Shown: positions 1 through 6,688, counted from the first letter of the stretch. The stretch: 16,901 nucleotides of DNA from Acidimicrobiia bacterium (GCA_029863035.1 JAOTWH010000025.1:1-16901); one strand, 5' to 3'. Numbers and translations are program-made. Notes: generated by a model from the letters alone, not told the origin.

Positions 1-1044
1 GACGGCGGCCGGGTGGCCCTCGGCTGCCGACAGGTTCACCAAACGACCTTCAGCCGCCAACAGGATGCGGCGCCCGTCCGGCATCTCGAACTCCTCGAGG
101 TTCTCTCGCAGGGTGCGACGGGCGGTCGACATCTTCTCCAAGGCAACCAGATCGAGCTCGACGTCGAAGTGACCGGCGTTGGTGAGCAAGGCTCCGTCCT
201 TCATGACGGCGAAGTGCTCCTCGCTCAGCGCATGGATGCCTCCGGTGACGGTGACGAAGACGTCGCCCACCGCGGCGGCGTCAAGCGAAGTCATCACCCG
301 GTACCCCTCCATGGCGGCAGACAGCGCTCGCACCGGATCGACCTCGACCACCACGACGCTGGCGCCCATTCCATCGGCGCGAGAAGCCACCCCGACTCCA
401 CAGTCTCCGTAGCCGTGGACCACCATGGTCTGGCCGGCGAACAACATGTTGGTGGCGCGCATGATGCCGTCCAGGGCGGATTGGCCGGTGCCGTGGCGGT
501 TGTCGAAGAGGTGCTTGGTGGCGGAGTCGTTGACGGCAACGACGGGGAGGCGAAGCACACCTTGTTCCTCCATGGCACGGAGGCGGATGACCCCGGTGGT
601 GGTCTCCTCGGTCGACCCCAGGATCTGTTGATGGACACGGTCACGGTGCAGCAACGTCACCAGGTCGGCGCCGTCATCCATGGTGATGTCCGGATTGGTG
701 TCGAGGGCGGCGTTGATGTGGCGGTAGTAGTCCTCGGAGTTGACCCCGCGGATGGCGAACACGGGGATGCCTTCGGCTACCAGGGCGGCGGCCACGTCGT
801 CCTGGGTGGAGAGGGGGTTGGAGGCACACAGGGCGACCGAGGCTCCGGCGTCGCGCAACGCCAGCATGAGGTTGGCGGTCTCGGCTGTCACGTGCAGGCA
901 GGCGGCGATGACGCGGCCGGCCAGGGGCTGTTCCTTGCGGTAGCGCTCACGCATGCCGGCCAACACCGGCATGCGACGGCCGGCCCACTCGATGCGACGT
1001 TGCCCACCTTCGGCCAAGGCGGGGTCGGCTATGTCGTAGTCCAT
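1..1044 (-). CDS. ahcY: S-adenosylhomocysteinase (C-terminus cut by window edge)
   Basis: Cleaves S-adenosylhomocysteine to adenosine and homocysteine in the cytosol, clearing the product of SAM-dependent methylation; uses bound NAD. The frame is open from ATG at 1044 to the left edge, 348 codons of roughly 400-420 expected, so the C-terminal tail is missing. Catalytic residues aligned from the family are present: D124 in MDDGADL, E147 in STEETTTG, K177 and D181 in [11 protein letters not shown]. The NAD loop is GYGDCGVG (211-218) and the NAGHFDVE motif lies at 289-296. The text [10 protein letters not shown] (180-189) is the form I associate with archaeal and Thermotoga-like enzymes, rather than the FDNLYG form of most bacteria. 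GGAGG sits four bases before the ATG, which decides the start. It follows the mannose-pathway operon, 56 bp after the cupin gene, as in the mycobacterial neighbourhood. Confidence 0.96.
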   Translation of the reverse strand, partial: MDYDIADPALAEGGQRRIEWAGRRMPVLAGMRERYRKEQPLAGRVIAACLHVTAETANLMLALRDAGASVALCASNPLSTQDDVAAALVAEGIPVFAIRGVNSEDYYRHINAALDTNPDITMDDGADLVTLLHRDRVHQQILGSTEETTTGVIRLRAMEEQGVLRLPVVAVNDSATKHLFDNRHGTGQSALDGIMRATNMLFAGQTMVVHGYGDCGVGVASRADGMGASVVVVEVDPVRALSAAMEGYRVMTSLDAAAVGDVFVTVTGGIHALSEEHFAVMKDGALLTNAGHFDVELDLVALEKMSTARRTLRENLEEFEMPDGRRILLAAEGRLVNLSAAEGHPAAV

Positions 1045-1048
1045 TGAT

Positions 1049-1078
1049 CCTCCAGAAAGTGCGGCGGGCGGCAGTCTA
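1049..1078 (-). promoter_or_regulatory. Possible -10 element and ribosome site of ahcY
   Basis: In the 56-bp gap before ahcY the minus strand reads TAGACT at 1078-1073, fitting the actinobacterial TAnnnT -10 pattern, and GGAGG at 1053-1049. Transcription would start near 1066, giving a leader of about 22 nt that keeps the ribosome site. No good -35 box is visible, so ahcY may also be read through from the upstream operon. Confidence 0.4.
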
Positions 1079-1100
1079 TGGGGTTTGGGCGGAACGCCGA

Positions 1101-1487
1101 TCAGGCCTGCGACGTCCCCTGACGGCCGTAATCGTCGACCAACCTCACCACGTCGTCGAGTTGTGAGGTAGAAGCCTCCACTAATTTCGTATCGACGATG
1201 GCCTCGTAGCGGTGCACCAAACCGGGCGGGATGTGGCGGAACTCCCCCGGGCCCAGTTCGACGGTGGTGACATCGGACTCGCTGGTGCCGGTGTGGAGCA
1301 GGAGGCGGCCTTCGAGCACCAAGATGGTTTCGTCCTTCAGCTCGTGGTACTGCAGCGACAGCTTGTGGCCGGCGCTGATGTTGAGGATCTTGCCAACGTA
1401 TTGGTCGGTCACCGCCCAGATGAACTCACTCCCCCACGGTTTGGGGACCTCGGTGCCGGGAGAAACTGGCGCAGTCCCCTCAGTCAT
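1101..1487 (-). CDS. Cupin protein, type II mannose-6-phosphate isomerase-like
   Basis: A 128-residue single-domain cupin. It carries the hallmarks of the C-terminal isomerase domain of type II phosphomannose isomerases: KPWGSE at 16-21, LSLQYH at 43-48, a metal set likely formed by Q46, H48, E53 and H92 (IPPGLVHR, 86-93), and the ending [12 protein letters not shown] (111-122). The likely reaction is fructose-6-phosphate to mannose-6-phosphate, feeding the phosphomannomutase two genes upstream. The position matches that of manA in mycobacteria, but this is a different fold family from the long class I enzyme. I chose ATG 1487, giving an 8-nt overlap with the preceding Trm112-like gene; an in-frame ATG at 1508 would add seven non-conserved residues. 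No strong ribosome site is visible, so translational coupling is likely. A generic sugar-binding cupin is the alternative. Confidence 0.8.
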   Translation of the reverse strand: MTEGTAPVSPGTEVPKPWGSEFIWAVTDQYVGKILNISAGHKLSLQYHELKDETILVLEGRLLLHTGTSESDVTTVELGPGEFRHIPPGLVHRYEAIVDTKLVEASTSQLDDVVRLVDDYGRQGTSQA

Positions 1488-1656
1488 CGTCGAGTGACTT
1501 CGCCTCATCGATGAGCATCACCGGGATGTTGTCTCGCACCGGGTAAGCCAGGCGGCACGTCTCACACACCAGCCGGTGTGGGTCCTCGTGTTCGGTGAGG
1601 TCGCCATGGCACTTGGGGCATGCCAACAGTTCCAAGAATCCTGGCTCCAGTCCCAT
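1480..1656 (-). CDS. Trm112-family small zinc protein
   Basis: A 58-residue protein with the Trm112/YcaR layout: FLELLACPKCHG (7-18), a second cysteine pair C31-x2-C34, and CRLAYPVRDNIPVML (34-48). The four cysteines C13, C16, C31 and C34 should bind one zinc. Family members in eukaryotes activate methyltransferases; the role of the short bacterial form is poorly defined, and many lie beside envelope or nucleotide-sugar genes. The start at 1656 is firm: GAGGAGGG precedes the ATG, and the ATG shares its A with the TGA of manB (TGATG). The frame stays open upstream to 1812 but that part is inside manB and lacks family similarity. It sits between manB and the cupin gene in the same operon, a placement known from other actinobacteria. 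Confidence 0.88.
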   Translation of the reverse strand: MGLEPGFLELLACPKCHGDLTEHEDPHRLVCETCRLAYPVRDNIPVMLIDEAKSLDDD

Positions 1657-2990
1657 CAGCCCTCCTCTATGACTTTGGTGACGTCGGCAACGAGCTTGGC
1701 AACCTGGGCCGAGTCTGGTGCTTCGACGTTGAGCCTCAGCAGGGGCTCGGTGTTGGATGGCCGCAGGTTGAACCAGCGATCTGGCCACGACAAGGTGACC
1801 CCGTCGATCCAATCGGTATCGGCGCCGGGGAAGGCGTCGGCCACCTGCTGCATCATCGCGGCTTGATCGAGCACCGTCATGTTGATCTCACCGGACTGAG
1901 CGTACGGCTCGTACTCGGTCCTCATCTCCGAAAGGCGGCGACCATCCTCCGACAGCGCCTGCAGCAGAACCAACATGGCGGCCATGCCCGAGTCGGCCCG
2001 GAAGTTGTCGCGGAAGTAGTAGTGCCCCGAGTGCTCTCCGCCGAACACGGCGTCGGTTTCGGCCATGACACCCTTTATATAGGAGTGCCCCACCCTGGTC
2101 TTCACCGGACGCCCTCCCAGGCGCAGGATGGTCTCCGGCACCGCTCGGGAGGTGATGAGGTTGTGGACCACCGCAGCGCCCGGCTCACGCCTCAGGAACC
2201 AGGCACCGAGCATGGCGGTGGTGGTACTGCCCGACAGCGTCTGGAGTTTGTCGTCGACGAAGACCGCACGATCGGCATCGCCGTCGAAGGCAACTCCGAC
2301 GTCGGCATCGATCTGGGACATATGGGCGGCCAGGTCCTCCAGGTTCTCGGGTCGAAGCGGGTCGGCGGGATGGTTGGGGAAGGTGCCATCGGGGTCGAGG
2401 TAGATGCCGTGGATCGATGGCGCGATCTTGGCGAAGATCGACTCGATCACCACCCCCGCCATGCCGTTGCCGCCATCCACCGCCACCTTGAGCGGCTTGA
2501 GGGTCCCGGGCTCGATGAGGCCCAACAGGTGATCGACGTAGGAGCCACGGAAGTCCCTTACTTCGATGGTTCCGGGGCGCTCGGCCGGGGTCAGACCTTC
2601 CTCTGCCATCCTGCGGACCTCCTCCAGTCCGGTGTCAACCCCAACCGGACGAGCGCCCGCCAGTGTCAACTTGATGCCGTTGTACTGAGGGGGGTTGTGC
2701 GAGGCGGTGATCATGGCCCCAGCCACCGACTCCGCTCCGGCGATGTAATAGACCATGTCGGAGGTGATCTCGCCGGCATCCCACACCGAAGCTCCCGACT
2801 CCGCAGCCCCGGCGGCGAAGCCGGCGCTGAGCCCGGGGGAAGAGGGGCGACAATCCCGCCCCACCACGATGCGATCGGCATCGGCGAAGGTGGCGAAGGC
2901 GGCGCCGATGCGGCGAGCCACGTCGGCATCCAAAGGATCTGGCGACTCGCCGCGGATGTCGTACGCCTTGAAGATCGATGACAGGTCCAT
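1656..2990 (-). CDS. manB: Phosphomannomutase/phosphoglucomutase
   Basis: Interconverts mannose-6-phosphate and mannose-1-phosphate (some members also act on glucose phosphates), the step before GDP-mannose formation. The 444-residue protein has all four alpha-D-phosphohexomutase motifs: phosphoserine loop TASHNPPQYNGIK (95-107, S97), metal loop DGDADR (236-241), sugar-binding GEHSGHYYF (318-326) and phosphate-binding RPSNTEP (410-416). The length is normal for bacterial ManB. I prefer ATG 2990 (MDLSSIFKAYDIRG) because a TAGAAT box ends 10 nt upstream, which would make a nearly leaderless message; ATG 3002 would add four residues and would overlap that box. It is the first gene of an operon with the Trm112-like and cupin genes and diverges from a GT2 gene. 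The motif YIKGVMAETDAVFGGEHSG favours the PMM/PGM subgroup over phosphoglucosamine mutase. Confidence 0.95.
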   Translation of the reverse strand: MDLSSIFKAYDIRGESPDPLDADVARRIGAAFATFADADRIVVGRDCRPSSPGLSAGFAAGAAESGASVWDAGEITSDMVYYIAGAESVAGAMITASHNPPQYNGIKLTLAGARPVGVDTGLEEVRRMAEEGLTPAERPGTIEVRDFRGSYVDHLLGLIEPGTLKPLKVAVDGGNGMAGVVIESIFAKIAPSIHGIYLDPDGTFPNHPADPLRPENLEDLAAHMSQIDADVGVAFDGDADRAVFVDDKLQTLSGSTTTAMLGAWFLRREPGAAVVHNLITSRAVPETILRLGGRPVKTRVGHSYIKGVMAETDAVFGGEHSGHYYFRDNFRADSGMAAMLVLLQALSEDGRRLSEMRTEYEPYAQSGEINMTVLDQAAMMQQVADAFPGADTDWIDGVTLSWPDRWFNLRPSNTEPLLRLNVEAPDSAQVAKLVADVTKVIEEG

Positions 2991-3000
2991 GGTGGGCGTC

Positions 3001-3006
3001 ATTCTA
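3001..3006 (-). promoter_or_regulatory. Putative -10 box of the manB operon
   Basis: The minus strand reads TAGAAT at 3006-3001, a good TAnnnT -10, ending ten bases before ATG 2990. A start site six to seven bases downstream of the box would give a leader of only a few bases. No convincing -35 is seen. It abuts the proposed -35 of the divergent glycosyltransferase gene. Confidence 0.45.
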
Positions 3007-3035
3007 TGACGGGCGGCGAGGCCCTCTCTTAGACT
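3006..3035 (+). promoter_or_regulatory. Putative leaderless promoter of the GT2 gene
   Basis: ATGACG (3006-3011, four of six bases of TTGACA) and TAGACT (3030-3035) are 18 bp apart. The ATG of the glycosyltransferase begins eight bases after the -10, about where transcription should start, and there is no ribosome site between them. The -35 shares its first base with the manB -10, so the two promoters probably compete. Confidence 0.42.
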
Positions 3036-3043
3036 CCCCGGCC

Positions 3044-3748
3044 ATGCCCGAACCGCCCCAAGTGTCGGTTGTCGTCCCCGTGCACAATGAGGCGCTGTTC
3101 CTGCCCGAGGCCTTCCCTCTGCTGGTGGCAGACCTTGACGCCACAGGTTTCGATTACGTCGTGGTGTTGGTGGAGAACGGATCGACCGACGGCACAGCCG
3201 GGCTGGTGGACGAGGTGGCTGCGCACAACGCACGGGTCTCGGCGCTGCACCTCGACACCCCCGACTACGGCGCCGCCATGGCGGCGGGATTCGCGGCGGC
3301 CAGCGGCGAGTGGGTGGTGAACTTCGACATCGACTACTTCTCTGGCGAGTTCCTGACCGCCGCCCTGTCGGCCATGCCCCAGCCCGACGTGGTGCTCGCC
3401 TCCAAGCGGGTTACCGGCGCTGAGGATCGGCGCTCGCCCATGAGACGGATCGCCACCTGGGGCTTCAATGTTTTGTTGCGAATCGGGTTCGGGTCGTCGT
3501 TGGCCGACACCCACGGCATGAAGGCCATCCGCAGTCACATCGTCGAGGAGATCGCTCCCCAGGTGTTGTCGAGGCAAGATCTATTCGATACCGAGCTGGT
3601 GCTGCGAGCCGAGCGCGCCGGTTATCGCATCCTCGAGTTGCCAACCACCGTGGAGGAGCAAAGGCCGACCGGCCTCGGTTTGTTGCGCAGGGTGCCGCGC
3701 ACGCTCGTCGGGCTGGCCAGATTGCGCTGGAGGCTGAGGAGGCGTTGA
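3044..3748 (+). CDS. GT2 glycosyltransferase, DPM1/polyprenyl-phosphate type
   Basis: A 234-residue GT-A fold enzyme: VSVVVPVHNEA at 7-17, VENGSTDGT at 43-51, the metal-binding DID at 95-97 (NFDIDYFSGEF), and QDLFDTELVLRAERAGYRI at 178-196, which occupies the usual acceptor/catalytic region. This is the layout of dolichol- or polyprenyl-phosphate mannose/glucose synthases, without any C-terminal membrane domain. A likely role is transfer of mannose or another hexose from a nucleotide sugar to a polyprenyl phosphate on the inner membrane face. The basic C-terminus (RLRWRLRRR) could contact the membrane. The start at 3044 fits the family N-terminus and the upstream -10; the frame is open to 2978 but those residues overlap manB. 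It diverges from manB and converges on a large membrane protein that could use its lipid-linked product; donor and acceptor are not readable from sequence. Confidence 0.85.
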   Translation: MPEPPQVSVVVPVHNEALFLPEAFPLLVADLDATGFDYVVVLVENGSTDGTAGLVDEVAAHNARVSALHLDTPDYGAAMAAGFAAASGEWVVNFDIDYFSGEFLTAALSAMPQPDVVLASKRVTGAEDRRSPMRRIATWGFNVLLRIGFGSSLADTHGMKAIRSHIVEEIAPQVLSRQDLFDTELVLRAERAGYRILELPTTVEEQRPTGLGLLRRVPRTLVGLARLRWRLRRR

Positions 3749-3750
3749 CA

Positions 3751-3764
3751 TTCGCCTAGGCGAA
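3751..3764. repeat. 14-bp perfect palindrome between convergent genes
   Basis: TTCGCCTAGGCGAA is its own reverse complement and lies in the seven-base gap between the GT2 gene and the membrane-protein gene, covering the TAG stop of the latter (3758-3756). As RNA it could form a five-pair stem with loop CTAG on either strand. No T-run follows, so it is at best a weak two-way terminator. Confidence 0.5.
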
Positions 3765-5891
3765 GTGGTCGCCCCTCGGCTTACGGGAGTCCCGGCGTCG
3801 CTTGAACAATGGAGTCGCCGCCACGACGAGGAGTCCGCCAGCGGTCATGGCCAGACCGACGTTCTCGTCCCATGTGCGCTCGAAGCTGAGGACAACGTCG
3901 GGCGAGGTTGGGATGACGACCATCAGCGATGGGGCGGCCCGATAGGGGCCCTCGGCGCCCTCCACCTTCCAATTGGGGAAGTAGGACACCTTGACCAGGT
4001 GTGGCACCCCCACCGCTTCGGTATGGAACGAGATGCGATCCTGATCGAGCACGATATTGGAGACCGTCCCGGAGGGGGCGATCGGCGTGGCCAGCCGAGC
4101 CAGGTTGGTGCCGGTCTCCGAGGTACGAGGCCACTCGTCTGGCCCGTCGGCTGTTAGCCAGTAATCGAGACCCTCGACGTCTTCGTACCACTCGAGGGCG
4201 GCGTCTACGAAGCTGTCTCCTTCGTAGACGGTGGGGGTGGCGGTCGCCACATCGACCAGATCGGTGGGCGGCAACTCGAACACGGTCCACGGATCGGCCT
4301 GGGCCACCTCGGTGAACTCCTCCATGGAGCGCGCTTCGGCGGTGGCCTCTTCGCTGAAACTCACGAAATAGCGGATGTCGTAGACCGGTAGATGCGACAC
4401 GGCGCGCTCGAAATCGAAGGTGTGATAGTCGAGGCCCCGCACCGGATTGGACGGCTTCTGGCTGACCTCTGCGGTGTTCAGGAAGTGGAACGGGGTGGTG
4501 ATGGATGACTCGAAGTAGAGCCCCTCCATCGACGGATGGCTGCTCTCGGTCCAGTACGGGATGAGCATGAGGGCCATGGGGGTTCCGTAGCGACCCATGT
4601 CGCTGTTGGCCTCCCATTGCACCCGGCCGTCTGGCAAGGCATCGACCGTTTGCATGAGCGCCTCGTACTCGGAGAAGGATTCCTTGTCCTCGTAGCCGGT
4701 GTAGTTCCACCTCACCCAGCCGGGGATCTGAGCCATCGAAACGGTCGCCAGCACGACGAAGAAGGCTGCCGCGGTGCCAACGCGACGGATCACCGTTGGT
4801 TCGGGGCGCCGCGCTCGCTTGGCGGTCTCGACGATCGCCATGCCAACAGCGATACCTGCGAAGATATACATGCTGAGGTACCAGAAGGGCAACAGACGGG
4901 CGTTGTAGAGCTTGGTCCAACCGAGAATGGGGAAGAGGAGGAACCCCACCACGGGCAGGACCGCCAGCCACGCCCCCACCACGACATCGTGACCGAGCCA
5001 CAGCGACCACACCAGGCCGATGGCGCCGAGCACGGCTATCGGGATGAACTCGCGCGGCAAGATGTTCTCGAAGCCCTCGACGGGTGACCAACCCATGTCG
5101 GTGGTGAGCGTGTTGACCCTCAACAACAGAGGGAGGGCCCAGAAGCCGGCCACCGATAGCCCCAATACCCACGACCCAACCACGGTCGCCCCGGCGCCGC
5201 GCCGTAACAACAGAGGCAGCGACACGATGACTACGACGACGACCACCACCAGGTGCGATAACGCGGTGAGCGCCAACAAGACCCCGGCCGCAGGCGAGAA
5301 GCCCGTGCCCTCCCTCACCCCCTTGATGACCATGCCGAGGTAGACCAGCCCGAGCGCCAGCCCCCATCCGAAGGCGAACTCGCCGGCCATGGTTGCCTTG
5401 ATGTTCCCACCGAAGATGGCGTGGCTCTCCATGAAGACGTAGGTGCCGCCGGCGATGCCGCCCAGGGTGGCGACTGGCCGCGAGAAACCCATCGACCTCG
5501 AGAAGTAATAGGCGGCAGCGGGAAGCGCCACCACTCCGGCGGCCGTCACAGCCTTGAAGGCGACCCCGTAGGGAAGCAGCACATCGAGCAACACCACCGA
5601 AAGGATGGGGAGCGGGAAGTAGAAGTAGAGAACGGGGAAGCCGGCGTACCAGTCATTGCTCCAGCCCATGATGCGCCCCTGGTTGATGAGGTTGTCGCGC
5701 ACGAATGCCGGAAGGAATACGTGAGCGCCCATGTCCCCACCGGTGGGTGTGTTGGCCTCGGCGATGAGATCGGGGCGCATGATCCCCAAGAAGACAAGGG
5801 TGGTAGCACCAACCGCCACGGCGGCCAGAATCTGATAGGGGGACCAACGACGCACGATGTGAGAGGCTACCGACGTGCCTCTGCTAGCCAC
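3756..5891 (-). CDS. Multi-membrane protein, 6-pyruvoyl-tetrahydropterin-synthase-related type
   Basis: A 711-residue integral membrane protein. After a short basic N-terminus a first membrane segment (about 20-38) is followed by TGGDMGAH (50-57) and a FPVLYFYFPLPI stretch, the signature region I know from the PTPS-related membrane family, which resembles GT-C glycosyltransferases with acidic residues in the first external loop. Several more hydrophobic segments run to about residue 395. A hydrophilic part (about 400-680), presumably outside the membrane, contains PHLVKVSYFPNWKVEGAEG, like the C-terminal domain of YfhO-type proteins. One last membrane segment precedes a basic tail KRRRDSRK. 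The name is historical and does not imply pterin synthesis. A polyprenyl-linked sugar transferase is a reasonable guess. The start is GTG 5891, 42 bases after the zinc-ribbon gene; no clear ribosome site, so it is uncertain. A tract of seven valine codons near 5222-5252 is part of a membrane helix. Confidence 0.8.
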   Translation of the reverse strand: MASRGTSVASHIVRRWSPYQILAAVAVGATTLVFLGIMRPDLIAEANTPTGGDMGAHVFLPAFVRDNLINQGRIMGWSNDWYAGFPVLYFYFPLPILSVVLLDVLLPYGVAFKAVTAAGVVALPAAAYYFSRSMGFSRPVATLGGIAGGTYVFMESHAIFGGNIKATMAGEFAFGWGLALGLVYLGMVIKGVREGTGFSPAAGVLLALTALSHLVVVVVVVIVSLPLLLRRGAGATVVGSWVLGLSVAGFWALPLLLRVNTLTTDMGWSPVEGFENILPREFIPIAVLGAIGLVWSLWLGHDVVVGAWLAVLPVVGFLLFPILGWTKLYNARLLPFWYLSMYIFAGIAVGMAIVETAKRARRPEPTVIRRVGTAAAFFVVLATVSMAQIPGWVRWNYTGYEDKESFSEYEALMQTVDALPDGRVQWEANSDMGRYGTPMALMLIPYWTESSHPSMEGLYFESSITTPFHFLNTAEVSQKPSNPVRGLDYHTFDFERAVSHLPVYDIRYFVSFSEEATAEARSMEEFTEVAQADPWTVFELPPTDLVDVATATPTVYEGDSFVDAALEWYEDVEGLDYWLTADGPDEWPRTSETGTNLARLATPIAPSGTVSNIVLDQDRISFHTEAVGVPHLVKVSYFPNWKVEGAEGPYRAAPSLMVVIPTSPDVVLSFERTWDENVGLAMTAGGLLVVAATPLFKRRRDSRKPRGDHFA
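4202..4230. repeat. 11-bp perfect inverted repeat inside the membrane-protein gene
   Basis: CGTCTACGAAG (4202-4212) and CTTCGTAGACG (4220-4230) are perfect reverse complements around a seven-base loop. In the message (minus strand) the loop reads GGAGACA. It encodes part of TVYEGDSFVDA in the external domain, so it is compatible with coding. Function unknown. Confidence 0.6.
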
Positions 5892-5933
5892 ACCGTCTGG
5901 GGGATCGGCCAGGTAGCCGGTTGCAGGAGGCTG

Positions 5934-6140
5934 TTACTTGGAGGCCTTGCGGGCCAGCTTGAGCACGGCATCGAGCGCCAGCTCTTTGCCGCCGCTGTTC
6001 CACCAGCGGTTCTCGCATCGGTGGCATGAGCAGAAGAGGACCTGGGTCCCGTCGGGCAGCTCCAGGTCGATCTGTATCGCGTCGGCTGCACCGCATTCAG
6101 TGCAGGCGACAGGCTGGGAGGTGGTGGCATGCTTCGTCAT
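5934..6140 (-). CDS. Small zinc-ribbon-like protein
   Basis: A 68-residue soluble protein that I cannot assign to a named family. It has C13-x2-C16 (CTECG), then a 20-residue beta-like stretch, then C37-x-C39-H40-x-C42 (FCSCHRCE) followed by NRWW. The spacing resembles a zinc ribbon of the TFIIS or RNA-polymerase-subunit kind, in which C..C pairs flank a short beta sheet; the fifth cysteine and the histidine give spare ligands. A short lysine-rich helix ends the protein. ATG 6140 is preceded by AGGAG at 6153-6149 and by a perfect extended -10 just upstream, so it can be transcribed separately from its upstream neighbours. It lies between a DUF6788-like gene and the large membrane-protein gene. 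DNA, RNA or protein binding is possible; nothing here tells which. Confidence 0.72.
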   Translation of the reverse strand: MTKHATTSQPVACTECGAADAIQIDLELPDGTQVLFCSCHRCENRWWNSGGKELALDAVLKLARKASK

Positions 6141-6154
6141 ATAGAGGTCTCCTA

Positions 6155-6163
6155 ATTATAACA
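6155..6163 (-). promoter_or_regulatory. Extended -10 promoter of the zinc-ribbon gene
   Basis: The minus strand reads TGTTATAAT at 6163-6155, a perfect TGnTATAAT extended -10, striking in such GC-rich DNA. No good -35 is present, which extended -10 promoters do not need. Initiation about seven bases downstream (near 6148) would leave an eight-base leader and place most of the AGGAG motif (6153-6149) upstream of the transcript start, so translation from this promoter may be nearly leaderless. Confidence 0.6.
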
Positions 6164-6164
6164 A

Positions 6165-6464
6165 CTAATCGTGGTCTTGTACGCGCGGATCGTCACCGAG
6201 GTCCTGAAGCCTTCCCAGATAGCGCGACTTGCGCTTGCCGTTCTCTCGCCAGTGGGCGTACCAATAAGGACCGTGGGGGCAACTCGAGCAGTTCGACTTG
6301 CCGCAACGAACGAACTGAGGACGATAACGGACCTCGGGCCGGTTGTCGGCCGGGAGCTGCACCCCAGTCTTTTCCAGACGGGCGGCGGCGAGCATGAGAA
6401 GGCGGCGCAACTCGTGTTCGTCCATGTCGCGCACCGCCTCGATGACGTCACGATCGAGCGCCAC
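6165..6464 (-). CDS. DUF6788-like small protein
   Basis: A 99-residue protein of unknown function. Residues 5-35 form an amphipathic helix (VRDMDEHELRRLLMLAAARLE). Residues 46-84 hold the recognisable block: RYRPQFVRCGKSNCSSC then GPYWYAHWRENGKRKSRYLGR, with C54, C59 and C62 able to bind metal. This CGKxNC...HGPYWY..WR..GK...RYLG pattern is what I recall for DUF6788. The aromatic, basic strand pattern at 65-84 also resembles three-stranded DNA-binding arms of integrases, so nucleic-acid binding is possible, an inference. The GTG start at 6464 is supported by AGGAGA, overlapping the TAG of the DUF3499 gene 11 bases upstream, so the two are co-transcribed. No recombinase catalytic domain is nearby. 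Confidence 0.72.
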   Translation of the reverse strand: MALDRDVIEAVRDMDEHELRRLLMLAAARLEKTGVQLPADNRPEVRYRPQFVRCGKSNCSSCPHGPYWYAHWRENGKRKSRYLGRLQDLGDDPRVQDHD

Positions 6465-6475
6465 TCAGCGGTCTC

Positions 6476-6682
6476 CTACGCGACATCGCGTACCGGTAGA
6501 ACCAACAGCGACCGTCGATCGGACACCGACCAGCCAACCGGTGGGGCAAAACGATCAGCGTGGCGCTGGCACAGGTGGTAGGCGCCCGGCTTGGCGGCCA
6601 GGTCATCGAGCCACGCCTGCGCCGTGGCGTAGTCAAAGGAGAGCATCGATGAGGCCGGGGCGGCGCATTTGGTGCAATTCAT
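6476..6682 (-). CDS. DUF3499 family protein
   Basis: A 68-residue protein with the actinobacterial DUF3499 pattern: C3-x2-C6 and APA at the N-terminus, a LSFDYATAQAWLDDL segment (14-28), YHLCQRHADRFAPPVGW (35-51) and an arginine-containing end. C3, C6, C38 and H41 form a likely C2CH zinc site. It is shorter than the mycobacterial relative I recall (Rv3258c), which has a longer C-terminal tail. The function is not established; the family sits next to manB, whiB2 and fbiA in mycobacteria, and here keeps that company. The ATG at 6682 lies six bases after a TAGGTT -10, so the message is probably leaderless; there is no ribosome site. It heads a group with the DUF6788-like gene. Confidence 0.85.
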   Translation of the reverse strand: MNCTKCAAPASSMLSFDYATAQAWLDDLAAKPGAYHLCQRHADRFAPPVGWSVSDRRSLLVLPVRDVA

Positions 6683-6688
6683 GGGGGC

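Noticed and set aside
13..1047. Long open frame on the plus strand over ahcY
   Set aside because: It is antisense to a clear S-adenosylhomocysteinase with all motifs; the Gly/His/Val-rich translation is typical of GC-rich shadows.
1045..1100. SAH or SAM riboswitch before ahcY
   Set aside because: The gap is only 56 bp, and the leader from the likely promoter would be about 22 nt, too short for a known aptamer; no conserved core seen.
1620..2981. 453-codon plus-strand frame over manB
   Set aside because: Exactly antisense to the phosphomannomutase; low-complexity composition with no recognisable motif.
5222..5252. Trinucleotide-like repeat tract (GAC/CAC units)
   Set aside because: It encodes seven consecutive valines in a membrane helix; ordinary codon choice explains it.
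3781..5367. 528-codon minus-strand frame within the membrane-protein gene
   Set aside because: Same strand but shifted frame; Arg/Gly/His-rich and without hydrophobic segments, whereas the chosen frame gives a coherent membrane protein.
6165..6464. Remnant of an integrase or transposon
   Set aside because: The aromatic-basic strand pattern resembles integrase DNA-binding arms, but there is no catalytic domain, no terminal repeats and no target duplication nearby.
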